Below are positions 45,895 through 54,765 of a stretch of 64,000 nt of DNA, piece after piece (positions within the stretch are counted from its first letter, which is position 1; every line of letters begins with the position of its first letter). The stretch lies in NCBI RefSeq assembly GCF_019801145.1, contig NZ_JAHVJQ010000006.1:62001-126000 (forward strand). The letters run 5' to 3'. Source of the stretch: Leisingera aquaemixtae. Its GTDB lineage: Bacteria > Pseudomonadota > Alphaproteobacteria > Rhodobacterales > Rhodobacteraceae. Below the pieces are notes generated by a model. That model was not told the DNA's origin. It was given only the letters and a program-made list of their open reading frames with translations, and searched no databases. The position numbers and the translations under genes were made by a program.

Positions 45895-46593
45895 TCAGGC
45901 TGCGGCTTCCGCGCGCTTGCCTTCGGCCTGCCAGAAGTATCCGGCAAAGCTGCCGAGAAGCACCCAGGCCGCCATGCCGATGCCGAACGCACGGGCGGCA
46001 AACAGCGCGCCGATCTCGGTCGGCACCGGTCCGGAGAAGCTCTCCGGTTCAGGCGCGCCGACGATATGCGGGGCCAACAGCAAGAGGGCCGCGATCAGGA
46101 TACTCACCAGGTTGCCGCCAAAAGCGATCAGCCACATGGCAACGCCTGCGGCGGCCACGGTGATGGTCCACCAGATCTGGCGCGCGCCCACGTCGGCGGC
46201 AGCAACACCCGGCACCTCGGGCGCCAGCGACAGGCCGGGCGCGAAGTGGAAGGTGATGAAACCCGCCAGGCCCCACAACAGCCCAGTGCGCGCGTTGATC
46301 TCATGGCCCTGGCGTTCGGCCACCGACATCAGCGCCGCCATCACCAGCGCATAACCGGTGTAGGTCAGCATGGTGAAGATGATGCTGAGGCCATCGCGCA
46401 TCGGCTCGGCGAACATGCCGGGCAGGTCGGGGTGCGCGGTTACGGGATCAGCGCCGAAATGCACCAGCTCGCCGCCCTCGTAAAGTTCGGCGTGGAGCAG
46501 CACGGGCTGCACGAAATACAGCTGCAGCAGGGCGGTAATCAGCCCTGCTGCAGCGCCAGCGAACAGGCCGCTGGTCAGAATGCGACTGAACAT
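45895..46593 (-). CDS. cbtA: Cobalt transporter subunit CbtA
   Basis: CbtA is the predicted membrane cobalt carrier found under cobalamin riboswitches. The protein (about 232 residues, start at complement of 46591-46593) has about five to six hydrophobic segments. Characteristic stretches are MFSRILTSGLFAGAAAGL, LHAELYEGGELVHFG with a conserved histidine, and WGLAGFITFHFAPGLSLAPEVPG. It follows cbtB by four bases. Transport of cobalt is inferred from family and riboswitch control, not shown here. Confidence 0.88.
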   Translation of the reverse strand: MFSRILTSGLFAGAAAGLITALLQLYFVQPVLLHAELYEGGELVHFGADPVTAHPDLPGMFAEPMRDGLSIIFTMLTYTGYALVMAALMSVAERQGHEINARTGLLWGLAGFITFHFAPGLSLAPEVPGVAAADVGARQIWWTITVAAAGVAMWLIAFGGNLVSILIAALLLLAPHIVGAPEPESFSGPVPTEIGALFAARAFGIGMAAWVLLGSFAGYFWQAEGKRAEAAA

Positions 46594-46597
46594 GGCC

Positions 46598-46768
46598 TTA
46601 GTGGCAGGGGAAGCCGGTTGCGTGGCGCACGTCATGAGCAGCGTCGTGCAGGGCAGATGCCTGAACATGGCCAGTCAGCGTGATGATCCCCAGCCCCAGA
46701 ACCACTGCAAACAGTGCCGGAAGAACACTGGTGCCAGCGGCGGAAGCCTTAAGCGTCTTGGTCGTCAT
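46598..46768 (-). CDS. cbtB: Cobalt transporter subunit CbtB (short)
   Basis: The 56-residue protein has one membrane segment (about residues 15-32) and a histidine-rich tail GHVQ...LHDAAHDVRHATGFPCH, typical of CbtB, which partners CbtA. It is the first gene after the cobalamin riboswitch and lies four bases before cbtA. Confidence 0.9.
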   Translation of the reverse strand: MTTKTLKASAAGTSVLPALFAVVLGLGIITLTGHVQASALHDAAHDVRHATGFPCH

Positions 46769-46818
46769 TTCTAGTCCTCCTAACCGTCACACCCGACGGC
46801 ATAAGTTGCGTTTCCACA

Positions 46819-46990
46819 CGGCCGGTCTCCTGACTCGCGGGTCGCTGCTGCCTTCCTCCTTCCCGGCTCGCGCCAGTGGTTTTTGGAAGGCCGCTCGCCG
46901 CTCACAGTCGCGGGGGCGGTTGAGGCTTCGGTGCCGCGATTTGGTCCACCGTCCTCATTCCCGTTTCAGTCCCAGTGCTTAGGCACCATC
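46819..46990 (-). promoter_or_regulatory. Cobalamin riboswitch upstream of cbtB
   Basis: Read on the minus strand, the leader shows the B12-box context CCACTGG, the CCCCCGCGACTGTGA region, the core CGGGAAGG and the 3' end GAGTCAGGAGACCGGCC. These are the conserved parts of adenosylcobalamin riboswitches. It probably turns off cbtBA when cobalamin is plentiful. Confidence 0.92.
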
Positions 46991-47179
46991 AGACACCGTA
47001 TCAGACGGTAATGCCCCGCGCGGCTGAGTCCGGTCAAGGAAGAATCCGCCAATCTGGAGCGCTTCAGCGTCATGGGGATAGCTAATGCAAGTCAGGCGGC
47101 TGCGATCAGGGAAGCCTGAGAGTTGCAAAATTTGCCCGAAAATACGCGCGGAAATTCGCGACTACCTGCCGCAGGCTGA
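46991..47179. other. Gene-free stretch upstream of the cbtB riboswitch
   Basis: No gene fits here. It lies between the riboswitch 5' end and the stop of the DUF1636 gene, and should hold the cbtB promoter, but no clear -35/-10 pair was found. No terminator for the cob operon is evident either. Confidence 0.4.
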
Positions 47180-47515
47180 TCACGCCGGATCAGCCGGGAT
47201 GCGGGCAATCGCCTTGAACCGCAGCTGGCCCAAGGGCCGGGCATCGGCGAAATCGCCGTTGGCGCTGTCTTGGTACATGCGCAGAAAGGTGAGGATGTCC
47301 GGCAGATCCTTGGCAGTGATTTCCCCGAACAGATAGGCGGTCTTGCCGCTTTGCCGCACCGCCAGCGTCTGCGGCCGCTTGCAGCCGGACATGCAGTCCA
47401 CCTGCTGCAGTCGCGCCGCCACCCCGGCCTCCTCCAGCGCCGCGGCGACCTGCCCGAACAGGGCAGGGTCCGCGTCGCGGCAGGTGCGGCACAGGGTGAG
47501 GGTCGGCAGGCTCAT
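47180..47515 (-). CDS. DUF1636 family protein, operon distal copy
   Basis: The 111-residue protein has cysteine motifs LTLCRTCRD (about residues 7-15) and VDCMSGCKRP (about 39-48), the CxxC...CxxxC arrangement of the DUF1636 group, related to thioredoxin-like ferredoxins. Genes of this family often sit in cobalamin clusters. Its stop ends the main cob operon and its start overlaps the cobA stop by four bases. A second DUF1636 gene heads the same operon at 60376-60786. Function is unknown. Confidence 0.85.
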   Translation of the reverse strand: MSLPTLTLCRTCRDADPALFGQVAAALEEAGVAARLQQVDCMSGCKRPQTLAVRQSGKTAYLFGEITAKDLPDILTFLRMYQDSANGDFADARPLGQLRFKAIARIPADPA

Positions 47516-48246
47516 GCGTTCGGCAGGTCTTGATCGGCCAGCGGCCCGTAAAGGATCAGCACCGGCGCCTTGGTCTCCATCGCGCGCAGAACTGCGGGCA
47601 GCTCGCCCACGTTGTGGCAGAACAGTTTCTGTTCCGGGGTGGAGACGCCAAGCGCCACCAGCGCGTGGGTGTCCGCGGGCAGGCCCGCTTCCATCAGCTT
47701 CTCCGCCAAGTCGGCAAAGGTGCGCTTGCCCATATAGACCACGGTGGTGGCATGCGGGTCGGCCAGCGCCGCCATGTTCAGGTCGTCCGGCAGCCCGCCG
47801 GTCACGTCGTGGCCGGTGATGAACTGCAGCCGCCGCGCCGTCAGTCGCCGGGTCAGCGGAATGTTGGCTGCCGCCGCCGCAGCCGAGGCCGCGGTGACGC
47901 CGGGCACGATCTCAAACCCGATGCCCGCCTCGCGCAGTGCGGTCATCTCTTCTTCCAGCCGTCCAAAGACGCCGGAATCCCCGGACTTCAGCCGCACCAC
48001 GTTGAGGCCGCTCTGGGCGTAGTCGACCAGCAGCTGGCTCACATGGTCCTGCTTGGGCGAGGGGCGGCCGGCGCGTTTGCCCACCCCCACCAGGTCGGCA
48101 TCGGCGCGGGCATGGCTCAGGATCGGGCCGGAGGACAGGTCGTCGAACAGGATCGCATCCGCCGCTTCCAGCCGTTTCACCGCCTTGACGGTCAACAGCT
48201 CCGGATCGCCGGGGCCGGAGGAGACAAAGCTCACAAAACCGCTCAT
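47512..48246 (-). CDS. cobA: Uroporphyrinogen-III C-methyltransferase
   Basis: CobA adds methyl groups to C2 and C7 of uroporphyrinogen III to give precorrin-2. The 244-residue product has the SAM-binding start FVSSGPGDPELLTVKAVKRL, then RLKSGDSGVFGRLEEE and FEIVPGVTAASAAAAA, all SUMT motifs. It overlaps cobB and the DUF1636 gene by four bases on each side. Confidence 0.95.
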   Translation of the reverse strand: MSGFVSFVSSGPGDPELLTVKAVKRLEAADAILFDDLSSGPILSHARADADLVGVGKRAGRPSPKQDHVSQLLVDYAQSGLNVVRLKSGDSGVFGRLEEEMTALREAGIGFEIVPGVTAASAAAAAANIPLTRRLTARRLQFITGHDVTGGLPDDLNMAALADPHATTVVYMGKRTFADLAEKLMEAGLPADTHALVALGVSTPEQKLFCHNVGELPAVLRAMETKAPVLILYGPLADQDLPNA

Positions 48247-49562
48247 GCCTGTTCTCCCGTGATCAGGTGGAAGAAGGTGCCAGTGACGTGGCCCTTGATG
48301 GAGCCGGTCTCCGGCACCGGGCCGCCGTCGGCGTCCATCACTTGCGCCAGCGGCGCGTCGGGTTCTTCCAGAATGGTGGAGTAGTGGAACTCATGCCCGC
48401 GCAGCGCAGTGCCTGCGTCAAAGCCAGGCATCCCTGCCTGCAGAATGGCGCGGCGGTAGCCGAGGTGGAACTTGCGTTTCTCGTAAGACGTCACAAGGCC
48501 CAAGAGGCCCAGCATTTGGTGGCGGTTGCCCTCCTTGTCGATCAGCGCCTCGCCCAGGGCCATGTAGCCGCCGCATTCGCCATGCACCGGCTTGGTCTCG
48601 GCGTGCTTCCGGACACCGGCGCGGAAGGTCTCCGCCGCCGCCAGCGTGCCGCCATGCAGCTCCGGGTAGCCGCCGGGCAACCAGACCAGATCGGCATCTG
48701 CCGCCGGGGCTTCATCGGCCAGCGGCGAGAACGGCAGGATTTCTGCCCCCGCCGCGCGCCAGCCGGTCAGCAGATGCGGGTAGGTAAAGGAAAACGCCGC
48801 ATCCCGGGCCAGCGCAATCCGCTGCGCAGGCGGCTTGGGCAGGCTGGCCGGGGCGGGTGCCTGGCCCGCCAGTGCCGCGGCCTTGATTGCCTCCAGATCC
48901 ACATGCTCGCGCAGGAAGGCGGCATAGCCTGCAATGGCGGCTTCCAGATCGGGATGCTCCACCGCCTGGATCAGGCCCAGATGCCGCTCCGGCAGGGTCA
49001 GGTCGCCGCGCCGCGGCAGGGAGCCCAGCACCTTGATGCCTGCCTTCTCCATTCCCAACCGGGTCAGCCGCTCATGCCGCGGGCTGGCAACCCGGTTCAG
49101 GATGACGCCTGCAAAGGGTAGCTCAGGGTCATAATTCTTGAACCCCAGCGCGGTGGCCGCCGCCGATTGCGCCTGGCCGCCGACATCAACCACCAACACC
49201 ACCGGCCAGCCCATCCGCTTGGCGGTCTCGGCGGAGGAGCCGAAGCCCGACTGCCCGCGTGTCGCCACGCCATCGTACAGTCCCATCGAGCCTTCGCCGA
49301 CGCAGATTTCCGCGCCCACCGACTGGCCCGCGACCGCATCCAGCAGACCGCCGTCCATTGCCCAGGTGTCCAGGTTGAAGGATGCACGTCCAGCCGCCGC
49401 CAGGTGGAAGGCCGGGTCGATGTAATCCGGCCCGCTCTTGTAGGGCTGCACGGTCAGCCCGTCCTCGGCCAGCGCCCGCAAAAGGCCCAGCATCACGGTG
49501 GTTTTGCCGGTGCCCGAGGAAGGCGCCGAGATCATCAGTCCGGGAGGGTTCATGCTTGTCAT
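48243..49562 (-). CDS. cobB: Cobyrinic acid a,c-diamide synthase
   Basis: CobB amidates the a and c side chains of hydrogenobyrinic acid with glutamine and ATP. The protein (about 439 residues) begins with an ATP-binding ISAPSSGTGKTTVMLGL motif and ends with a glutamine amidotransferase domain, with the nucleophile Cys in PVHGECGGYMALGEAL (about 325-340). The longer frame to 49664 would overlap cobM and adds a low-complexity leader, so the ATG near 49562 is preferred. Confidence 0.93.
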   Translation of the reverse strand: MTSMNPPGLMISAPSSGTGKTTVMLGLLRALAEDGLTVQPYKSGPDYIDPAFHLAAAGRASFNLDTWAMDGGLLDAVAGQSVGAEICVGEGSMGLYDGVATRGQSGFGSSAETAKRMGWPVVLVVDVGGQAQSAAATALGFKNYDPELPFAGVILNRVASPRHERLTRLGMEKAGIKVLGSLPRRGDLTLPERHLGLIQAVEHPDLEAAIAGYAAFLREHVDLEAIKAAALAGQAPAPASLPKPPAQRIALARDAAFSFTYPHLLTGWRAAGAEILPFSPLADEAPAADADLVWLPGGYPELHGGTLAAAETFRAGVRKHAETKPVHGECGGYMALGEALIDKEGNRHQMLGLLGLVTSYEKRKFHLGYRRAILQAGMPGFDAGTALRGHEFHYSTILEEPDAPLAQVMDADGGPVPETGSIKGHVTGTFFHLITGEQA

Positions 49563-49566
49563 GGCC

Positions 49567-50361
49567 TTAGTCGTCCCCATGGCTCCAGCTCGACCACGGG
49601 CTGTCGGCGCTTTGCGGCCGGTAGCGGCGGTCGTAGTCGGTGGAATAGAGGCAGCTTTCGTCAAAGCCTTCGCCCTTCAGCACCGGCCCCACCAGGATCA
49701 GCGCAGTGCGGGAGATCTTCTCGTCCAGCGACTCTTTCAGCGTTTCCAAAGTGGCGCGGATGATCTGCTGGTCCGGCCAGCTGGCGCGGTAGACCACCGC
49801 CACCGGGCAGTCCGCGCCGTAATGCGGCGTCAGGCTGTCGACCACATGGTCCAGATTGCCGATCGACAGGTGGATCGCCAGCGTGGTGCCGGTTTTGGCG
49901 AAATTCTCCAGCGACTCGCCTGCAGGCATCGAGGACGCGCGGCCCGGGGTGCGGGTCAGCACCACCGACTGGCCAAGGCCCGGCAGGGTCAGCTCGGTCC
50001 CCAGCGCGGCAGCGGCAGCGGCAAAGGACGGCACGCCCGGGGTGACGCTCACCGGGATGCCCTCGGCCTTCAGGCGGCGGATCTGCTCGCCCATCGCCGA
50101 CCACACCGACAGGTCGCCGGAATGCAGCCGCGCCACGTCCTGGCCTGCCTCATGCGCCGCCTTGATCTCTGTCACGATGGCATCCAGGTCCATCGCCGCG
50201 GTGTTCACGATCTTTGCATCTGCCGGGCAATGGCTCAGGATTTCCTCCGGCACCAGCGAGCCCGCGTAGAGGCACACCGGACAGGATGCGATGATGTCGC
50301 GCCCGCGCAGGGTCAGAAGATCGGCAGCGCCCGGTCCGGCGCCAATGAAGTGAACGGTCAT
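49567..50361 (-). CDS. cobM: Precorrin-4 C11-methyltransferase
   Basis: CobM methylates C11 of precorrin-4. The 264-residue protein has the methyltransferase start [21 protein letters not shown], then [20 protein letters not shown] and [16 protein letters not shown]. It overlaps cobE by four bases and lies four bases before cobB. Confidence 0.95.
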   Translation of the reverse strand: MTVHFIGAGPGAADLLTLRGRDIIASCPVCLYAGSLVPEEILSHCPADAKIVNTAAMDLDAIVTEIKAAHEAGQDVARLHSGDLSVWSAMGEQIRRLKAEGIPVSVTPGVPSFAAAAAALGTELTLPGLGQSVVLTRTPGRASSMPAGESLENFAKTGTTLAIHLSIGNLDHVVDSLTPHYGADCPVAVVYRASWPDQQIIRATLETLKESLDEKISRTALILVGPVLKGEGFDESCLYSTDYDRRYRPQSADSPWSSWSHGDD

Positions 50362-50735
50362 GGCTCAAGTCTTTCTGCTATGGCCGCGGTGGCAAGCCCA
50401 TCCGCGGTGACAACTCTGGGGGCGAGAAGGCGCGCCCTGGCGCCCGGCACCCCGTGGCGCGCCCCAGCCAGCGCCGCGGCTTCCGCCAGCGACCCGGTGC
50501 CGAACCGCGCCTTGATCCGGGGTGAACAGGTCAAAGTCTGCTCCCCGGCAATATCCTGATTTTCAAGCGCAATCACCGGCAGGCCGATGCTGCGCGCAAA
50601 CTCCTGCATGGCGGACGCCCCGGCCTTCTCCGCGATGGAAGCAACGGCATCCACCCTTTCGCCGGTCAGCGCCAGCGCCGCCTGCAAATCTGCCACCGTG
50701 GCAGCGCTGCGAAATCCGATGCCCGCCACCTTCAT
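50358..50735 (-). CDS. cobE: Cobalamin biosynthesis protein CobE
   Basis: The start is the ATG complementary to 50733-50735, overlapping the cobL stop (ATGA); the longer frame runs antiparallel through cobL. The 125-residue product begins [19 protein letters not shown], matching the CobE/C-terminal CbiG family, which is needed in the pathway but whose reaction is not settled. It sits between cobL and cobM. Confidence 0.88.
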   Translation of the reverse strand: MKVAGIGFRSAATVADLQAALALTGERVDAVASIAEKAGASAMQEFARSIGLPVIALENQDIAGEQTLTCSPRIKARFGTGSLAEAAALAGARHGVPGARARLLAPRVVTADGLATAAIAERLEP

Positions 50736-51919
50736 CGCGTGACGCTCCACTGGATTACGGGTCGCGCCCGGCGCCAGTCGCGCATGGAGCCCAGCGGCCC
50801 GGCCTCGGCAATTTCCGCTTTCAACAGATGCCCACCGCGGTCCGAATGGGCCTGCATCAGCAGGGTCTCGGTTTCCAGCGTGACGCCATTGGCTACCAGC
50901 CGGGTGCCTGCGGGCAGGATGTCCCACAGGTGGTCCAAAAGCTCTTGCGAGCCGCCGCCGCCGATGAAGACGCAATCGGGCAGGGGCTGGCCGTCCAGCA
51001 CTGCCGGCGCCTTGCCGAGCACCGCTGTCATCCGGTGGTCCAGGCCAAACGCCGCCGCGTTGGCGCGGATGTTCTCCAGCCGGCTCTCGCGCGGCTCAAA
51101 GGTAATGGCCTGTGCGCCGGGGGCGGCCAGGCACCATTCTACCGAGACCGAGCCGGAGCCGCCGCCGATATCCCACAGCAGCTCACCTGTGCGCGGTGCC
51201 AGGGCCGACAGGGTCAACGCCCGGATCGGCCGCTTGGTGATCTGCCCGTCGCTTGAAAAGAGATCATCCGCGAGGCCGGAGGCTTGCGGCAGGCCCTTGT
51301 GGCCTGCGGCCTCAACGGCCACCGCCACAGGGGCCTGAACATCCTGCAGTTCAAACCCTTCAGCGGCGGCAGAGCGCACCCGCTGCCGCGGCCCGCCCAG
51401 GCACTCCATCACCGTGAGGTGCGAGGCGCCGAATCCCTCTGCCGTCAGCCATCCCGCCAGCTCTGCAGGCGCCGCGCCGTCGCGCATGGTGCAGATCACA
51501 CGGGCACCAGACCCCAGCAACGGCCGCAGCCGCGCATAAGGCGCCGCATGCAGGCCGATGCACAGCACCTCTTCCAGCTTCCACGCCAGATGGTTGGCCG
51601 CCAGCGCAAAGGTGGATGGCACAGGGCAGGAGACCCATTCGCCATCTTCCAGATGCCGCGCCAAGGAGCCGCCGGCGCCATGCCAGAACGGATCGCCGGA
51701 GGCCAGGACAACAACGCGCTGCCCCCGCGCCGCCAGCACCGGCCCGATGGAGAACGGCACCGGCCAGGGCTGGCCCTTGCTGCCGGCCGCCGCCAGCTCC
51801 AGATGCCGCGGGCCGCCAAAGATCACCTCGGCCTGCTCCAGCGCCTTCCGGCTTGCATCGCTGAGGCCTTCCAGTCCATTTTCGCCCAGACCAACGATTG
51901 TGAGCCACGGATCAGACAT
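50732..51919 (-). CDS. cobL: Precorrin-6Y C5,15-methyltransferase (decarboxylating)
   Basis: CobL methylates C5 and C15 and decarboxylates the acetate side chain of dihydro-precorrin-6. The protein (about 395 residues) has two methyltransferase domains: LTIVGLGENGLEGLSDASR and CTMRDGAAPAEL in the first, and LLWDIGGGSGSVSVEW with FIGGGGSQELLDHLW in the second. I chose the ATG complementary to 51917-51919; AGGAG lies ten bases upstream, inside the antisense cobK gene. An earlier ATG (complement of 51928) is too close to that site. Confidence 0.93.
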   Translation of the reverse strand: MSDPWLTIVGLGENGLEGLSDASRKALEQAEVIFGGPRHLELAAAGSKGQPWPVPFSIGPVLAARGQRVVVLASGDPFWHGAGGSLARHLEDGEWVSCPVPSTFALAANHLAWKLEEVLCIGLHAAPYARLRPLLGSGARVICTMRDGAAPAELAGWLTAEGFGASHLTVMECLGGPRQRVRSAAAEGFELQDVQAPVAVAVEAAGHKGLPQASGLADDLFSSDGQITKRPIRALTLSALAPRTGELLWDIGGGSGSVSVEWCLAAPGAQAITFEPRESRLENIRANAAAFGLDHRMTAVLGKAPAVLDGQPLPDCVFIGGGGSQELLDHLWDILPAGTRLVANGVTLETETLLMQAHSDRGGHLLKAEIAEAGPLGSMRDWRRARPVIQWSVTR

Positions 51920-52658
51920 GACACGCATTCTCCTGCTGGGCGGCACCACCGAAGCCTCGACGCTGGCCAAGACCCTGGCCGAAACAGATATGGATGCGGT
52001 GTTTTCCTACGCGGGCCGCACGGCCAAACCGGTCAGCCAGCCGCTGCCCACACGCATTGGCGGCTTTGGCGGCGTGCAAGGGCTGGCGGCCTATCTGCAG
52101 GCTGAAGGCATCACCCATGTTGTCGATGCCACCCACCCGTTCGCAGCGCAGATGAGCCGCAATGCGGCGCACGCCTGCGAATTGGCGGATGTGCCGGTTT
52201 GCGCTTTTGAACGCCCGGTCTGGCAGGCGGGCGAAGGCGATCAATGGGTGCACGTGGACAGCATCGAAGAGGCTGTGGAAGTTCTTCCCAGCCCTCCGGT
52301 GCGGGTGTTTCTGGCGATCGGCAAGCAGAACCTCAGCCAATTCGCGGCCAAGCCGCAGCACCACTACCTGCTGCGCCTTGTGGACGAACCCGAGGCGCCC
52401 CTGCCGCTGCCGCACACAACGGTCGAAATCGCCCGCGGGCCGTTTGATGCGGCGGGCGACACCGCGCTTATGCAGCGCCACGGCATCACCCATGTGGTCG
52501 CCAAGAACGCAGGCGGCGCGGGGGCCGCGGCCAAGCTCTCTGCCGCGCGCGACCTTGGCCTGCCGGTCATCATGATCGGCAGACCGCAGGTGCCCGAACG
52601 GCCCGTCCTGGGCAGCGTGGCAGAGGTTATGGCCTGGCTGTCCCATTCCCCGGCTTAG
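51918..52658 (+). CDS. cobK: Precorrin-6A reductase, inverted within the cob operon
   Basis: CobK reduces precorrin-6A with NADPH. The 246-residue product has the Rossmann start ILLLGGTTEASTLAKTLAE and family motifs GGFGG and VDATHPFAAQMSRNA, plus IGKQNLSQF and VVAKNAGG near the C-terminus. It is the only cob gene between cobW and cobA on the plus strand. Its start codon shares CATG with the cobL start, and its stop overlaps the cobJ stop by three bases, so it lies fully opposite the operon transcript. A promoter for it would have to lie inside cobL; none is clear. Confidence 0.93.
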   Translation: MTRILLLGGTTEASTLAKTLAETDMDAVFSYAGRTAKPVSQPLPTRIGGFGGVQGLAAYLQAEGITHVVDATHPFAAQMSRNAAHACELADVPVCAFERPVWQAGEGDQWVHVDSIEEAVEVLPSPPVRVFLAIGKQNLSQFAAKPQHHYLLRLVDEPEAPLPLPHTTVEIARGPFDAAGDTALMQRHGITHVVAKNAGGAGAAAKLSAARDLGLPVIMIGRPQVPERPVLGSVAEVMAWLSHSPA

Positions 52659-53419
52659 GCCTCGGCTGCGTAGCGGGGCGTGTAGACGTAATTGCCCACC
52701 CGGCGGGTGTCGTGGTTGCCAACGATCACCACTGTGCGCATGTCCGCCATCTCGGGCGTTGCGTCCTTCAGCGGCACGGTCAGCAGTTCCTGCCCGGGCT
52801 TGGTCACGTCGCGGGCAAAGGTGATCAGCGTGTCCGCGCCGCAGGCCTCGCGCAGGATATCAAGCGCGCGGGCAAACTGATGCGGCCGCGACTTGGAGCG
52901 CGGGTTGTAGAACGCCATCGCCAAGCCGGCCTCGCCGACCAGCTGCAGGCGCTTTTCGATCAGGCTCCAGGGCTTCAGGTTGTCGCTGAGGTTGATGGCC
53001 GCGAAATCATGCCCCAGCGGCGCGCCGATGGCGGCAGCGGCGGCCAGCATCGCGGTGATGCCGGGCAGCACCCTGATGTCCAGATCCAGCCAGTCCGGGC
53101 GGTTTTCCGCGTTGGTTTCCAGCGCTTCGAACACGGCAGAGGCCATCGCGAACACACCTGGATCGCCGGAGGACACCACGACAACCCGTTTGCCCTCGGC
53201 GGCCATTTCCAGCGCATGGGTGGCGCGGTCCACTTCGACCCGGTTGTCGGTGGCGTGCAGGGTCAGGCCCTCGCGCGGCTCGATGCGCTTTACATAGGGG
53301 ATATAGCCAACGATATCAGTTGCTTCTCCGATGGCGTCACGCACTTCCTGCGTCACCAGAGCCTCATTGCCGGGGCCAAGCCCGGCGATCACCACCCAGC
53401 CGTTTTGCGATGGTTTCAT
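52655..53419 (-). CDS. cobJ: Precorrin-3B C17-methyltransferase
   Basis: CobJ methylates C17 and drives ring contraction of precorrin-3B. The protein (about 254 residues) has the start VVIAGLGPGNEALVTQEVRDA and motifs VVVSSGDPGVFAMASAVFEAL and LPGITAMLAAAAAIGAPL. The ATG complementary to 53417-53419 overlaps the cobI stop (ATGA). Confidence 0.95.
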   Translation of the reverse strand: MKPSQNGWVVIAGLGPGNEALVTQEVRDAIGEATDIVGYIPYVKRIEPREGLTLHATDNRVEVDRATHALEMAAEGKRVVVVSSGDPGVFAMASAVFEALETNAENRPDWLDLDIRVLPGITAMLAAAAAIGAPLGHDFAAINLSDNLKPWSLIEKRLQLVGEAGLAMAFYNPRSKSRPHQFARALDILREACGADTLITFARDVTKPGQELLTVPLKDATPEMADMRTVVIVGNHDTRRVGNYVYTPRYAAEA

Positions 53420-54132
53420 GGCCGGCGCCCCTGTCCGTGGATCAGCACGATGGAGAAATACGGGACCTCGCCGTCGATTTCGGTCAGTTTCTGAACCGTT
53501 TGCCGGGGCATGGTGCCGCGCTCGACCAGCCAAGCGTCTTCCAGCCGGCCGGCGCGTTCCAGCGCGCGCAGCAGTTTCGGCAGGTTGCGGCCGATCTTCA
53601 TCACCACCAGCGCGTCCGTGTTGGCGGCGCGGGCGGCCAATTCATCCTCGCTGAGGGTGGCCATGGCGACCGTCAGCACATCATCGCCCCATGTGATCGG
53701 CTGGCCGGAGGCATGCCAGCAGCCGGACATGCCGGTGATGCCGGGCACGATCTCCTGCTCGGCGCGGCCCTGCAGACGGGTGTAGAGATGCATGTAGGAG
53801 CCGTAGAAGAACGGATCGCCTTCGCAGAGCACAACCACATCTTCGCTTTGGGCGATTTCCGCCAGCGTGTTGGCCCAGCGTTCATAAAATTCCGCAAGGA
53901 TCCGGTTGTATTCGGGATCCGACAACGGAATTTCGGTCGTGACCGGATATTCCATCGCGTGCTCGGTCACACCCTCGGCCAGCATGCCTTCCACGATCGA
54001 GCGGGCCTGCCCCTTGCGGCCGGCCTTGCGGAAATAGGCCACATGGCGTGCTTTCGAGATCAGCCGGTGCGAGCGGACGCTCATCAGGTCGGGATCGCCG
54101 GGGCCAAGCCCTGTGCAGATGACTTTACCCAT
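53416..54132 (-). CDS. cobI: Precorrin-2 C20-methyltransferase
   Basis: CobI methylates C20 of precorrin-2. The protein (about 238 residues) opens with VICTGLGPGDPDLMSVRSHRL, contains VVLCEGDPFFYGSYMHLYTRL and VPGITGMSGCWHASGQPI. The start complementary to 54130-54132 lies two bases past the cobH stop; the longer frame has no similarity to the family. Confidence 0.95.
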   Translation of the reverse strand: MGKVICTGLGPGDPDLMSVRSHRLISKARHVAYFRKAGRKGQARSIVEGMLAEGVTEHAMEYPVTTEIPLSDPEYNRILAEFYERWANTLAEIAQSEDVVVLCEGDPFFYGSYMHLYTRLQGRAEQEIVPGITGMSGCWHASGQPITWGDDVLTVAMATLSEDELAARAANTDALVVMKIGRNLPKLLRALERAGRLEDAWLVERGTMPRQTVQKLTEIDGEVPYFSIVLIHGQGRRP

Positions 54133-54134
54133 GG

Positions 54135-54764
54135 TTACTCTTTCCAGCTCGCCAGCGCGTTCACCGCCGCAACGGTGATGGCGGAGCCGCCCAGGCGGCC
54201 TTTCACGATCATTGACGGCACCGGCAGGTCTTCCATCAGCGCTTCCTTCGATTCCATCGCGCCGACAAAACCCACCGGGCAGCCGATGATGGCGGCGGGG
54301 CGGGGGCAGGACGGGTCTTTCAGCATGTTCAACAGGTGGAACAGCGCGGTGGGCGCGTTGCCGATGGCGACCACGGCGCCCTCCAGTTTCGGGCGCCACA
54401 GTTCCAGCGCGGCGGCAGAGCGGGTGTTGGACATTTCCTTGGCCATCTCCGGCACCTTCGGGTCGCGCAGGGTGCAGATCACCTCGTTGTCCGCAGGCAG
54501 GCGCGGGCGGGTGATGCCTTCGGACACCATATAGGCGTCGCAGAGGATCGGCGCGCCGTTTGCAAGCGCTGCGCGGGCGGTTTCGGCCATGCCCTCGGAA
54601 AAGCGCACGTGCTCTTCCAGCCCCACCATGCCGGCGGCATGGATCATGCGGACGACGACGCTTTCCTCGTCCTTATTGAAGCGCGCCAGGTCGGCCTCGC
54701 GGCGGATGGTGGCAAAGCTTTCGGCGTAGATCGCGGCGCCGTCGGTTTCATAGGTGTGGAGCAT
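54135..54764 (-). CDS. cobH: Precorrin-8X methylmutase
   Basis: CobH moves a methyl group from C11 to C12 to give hydrogenobyrinic acid. The 209-residue protein has RMIHAAGMVGLEEHVRFS with the catalytic histidine (about residue 43), and ALLxxLP-type family stretches IIGCPVGFVGAMESKEAL. It lies one base after cobG and two before cobI. Confidence 0.95.
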   Translation of the reverse strand: MLHTYETDGAAIYAESFATIRREADLARFNKDEESVVVRMIHAAGMVGLEEHVRFSEGMAETARAALANGAPILCDAYMVSEGITRPRLPADNEVICTLRDPKVPEMAKEMSNTRSAAALELWRPKLEGAVVAIGNAPTALFHLLNMLKDPSCPRPAAIIGCPVGFVGAMESKEALMEDLPVPSMIVKGRLGGSAITVAAVNALASWKE

Positions 54765-54765
54765 G

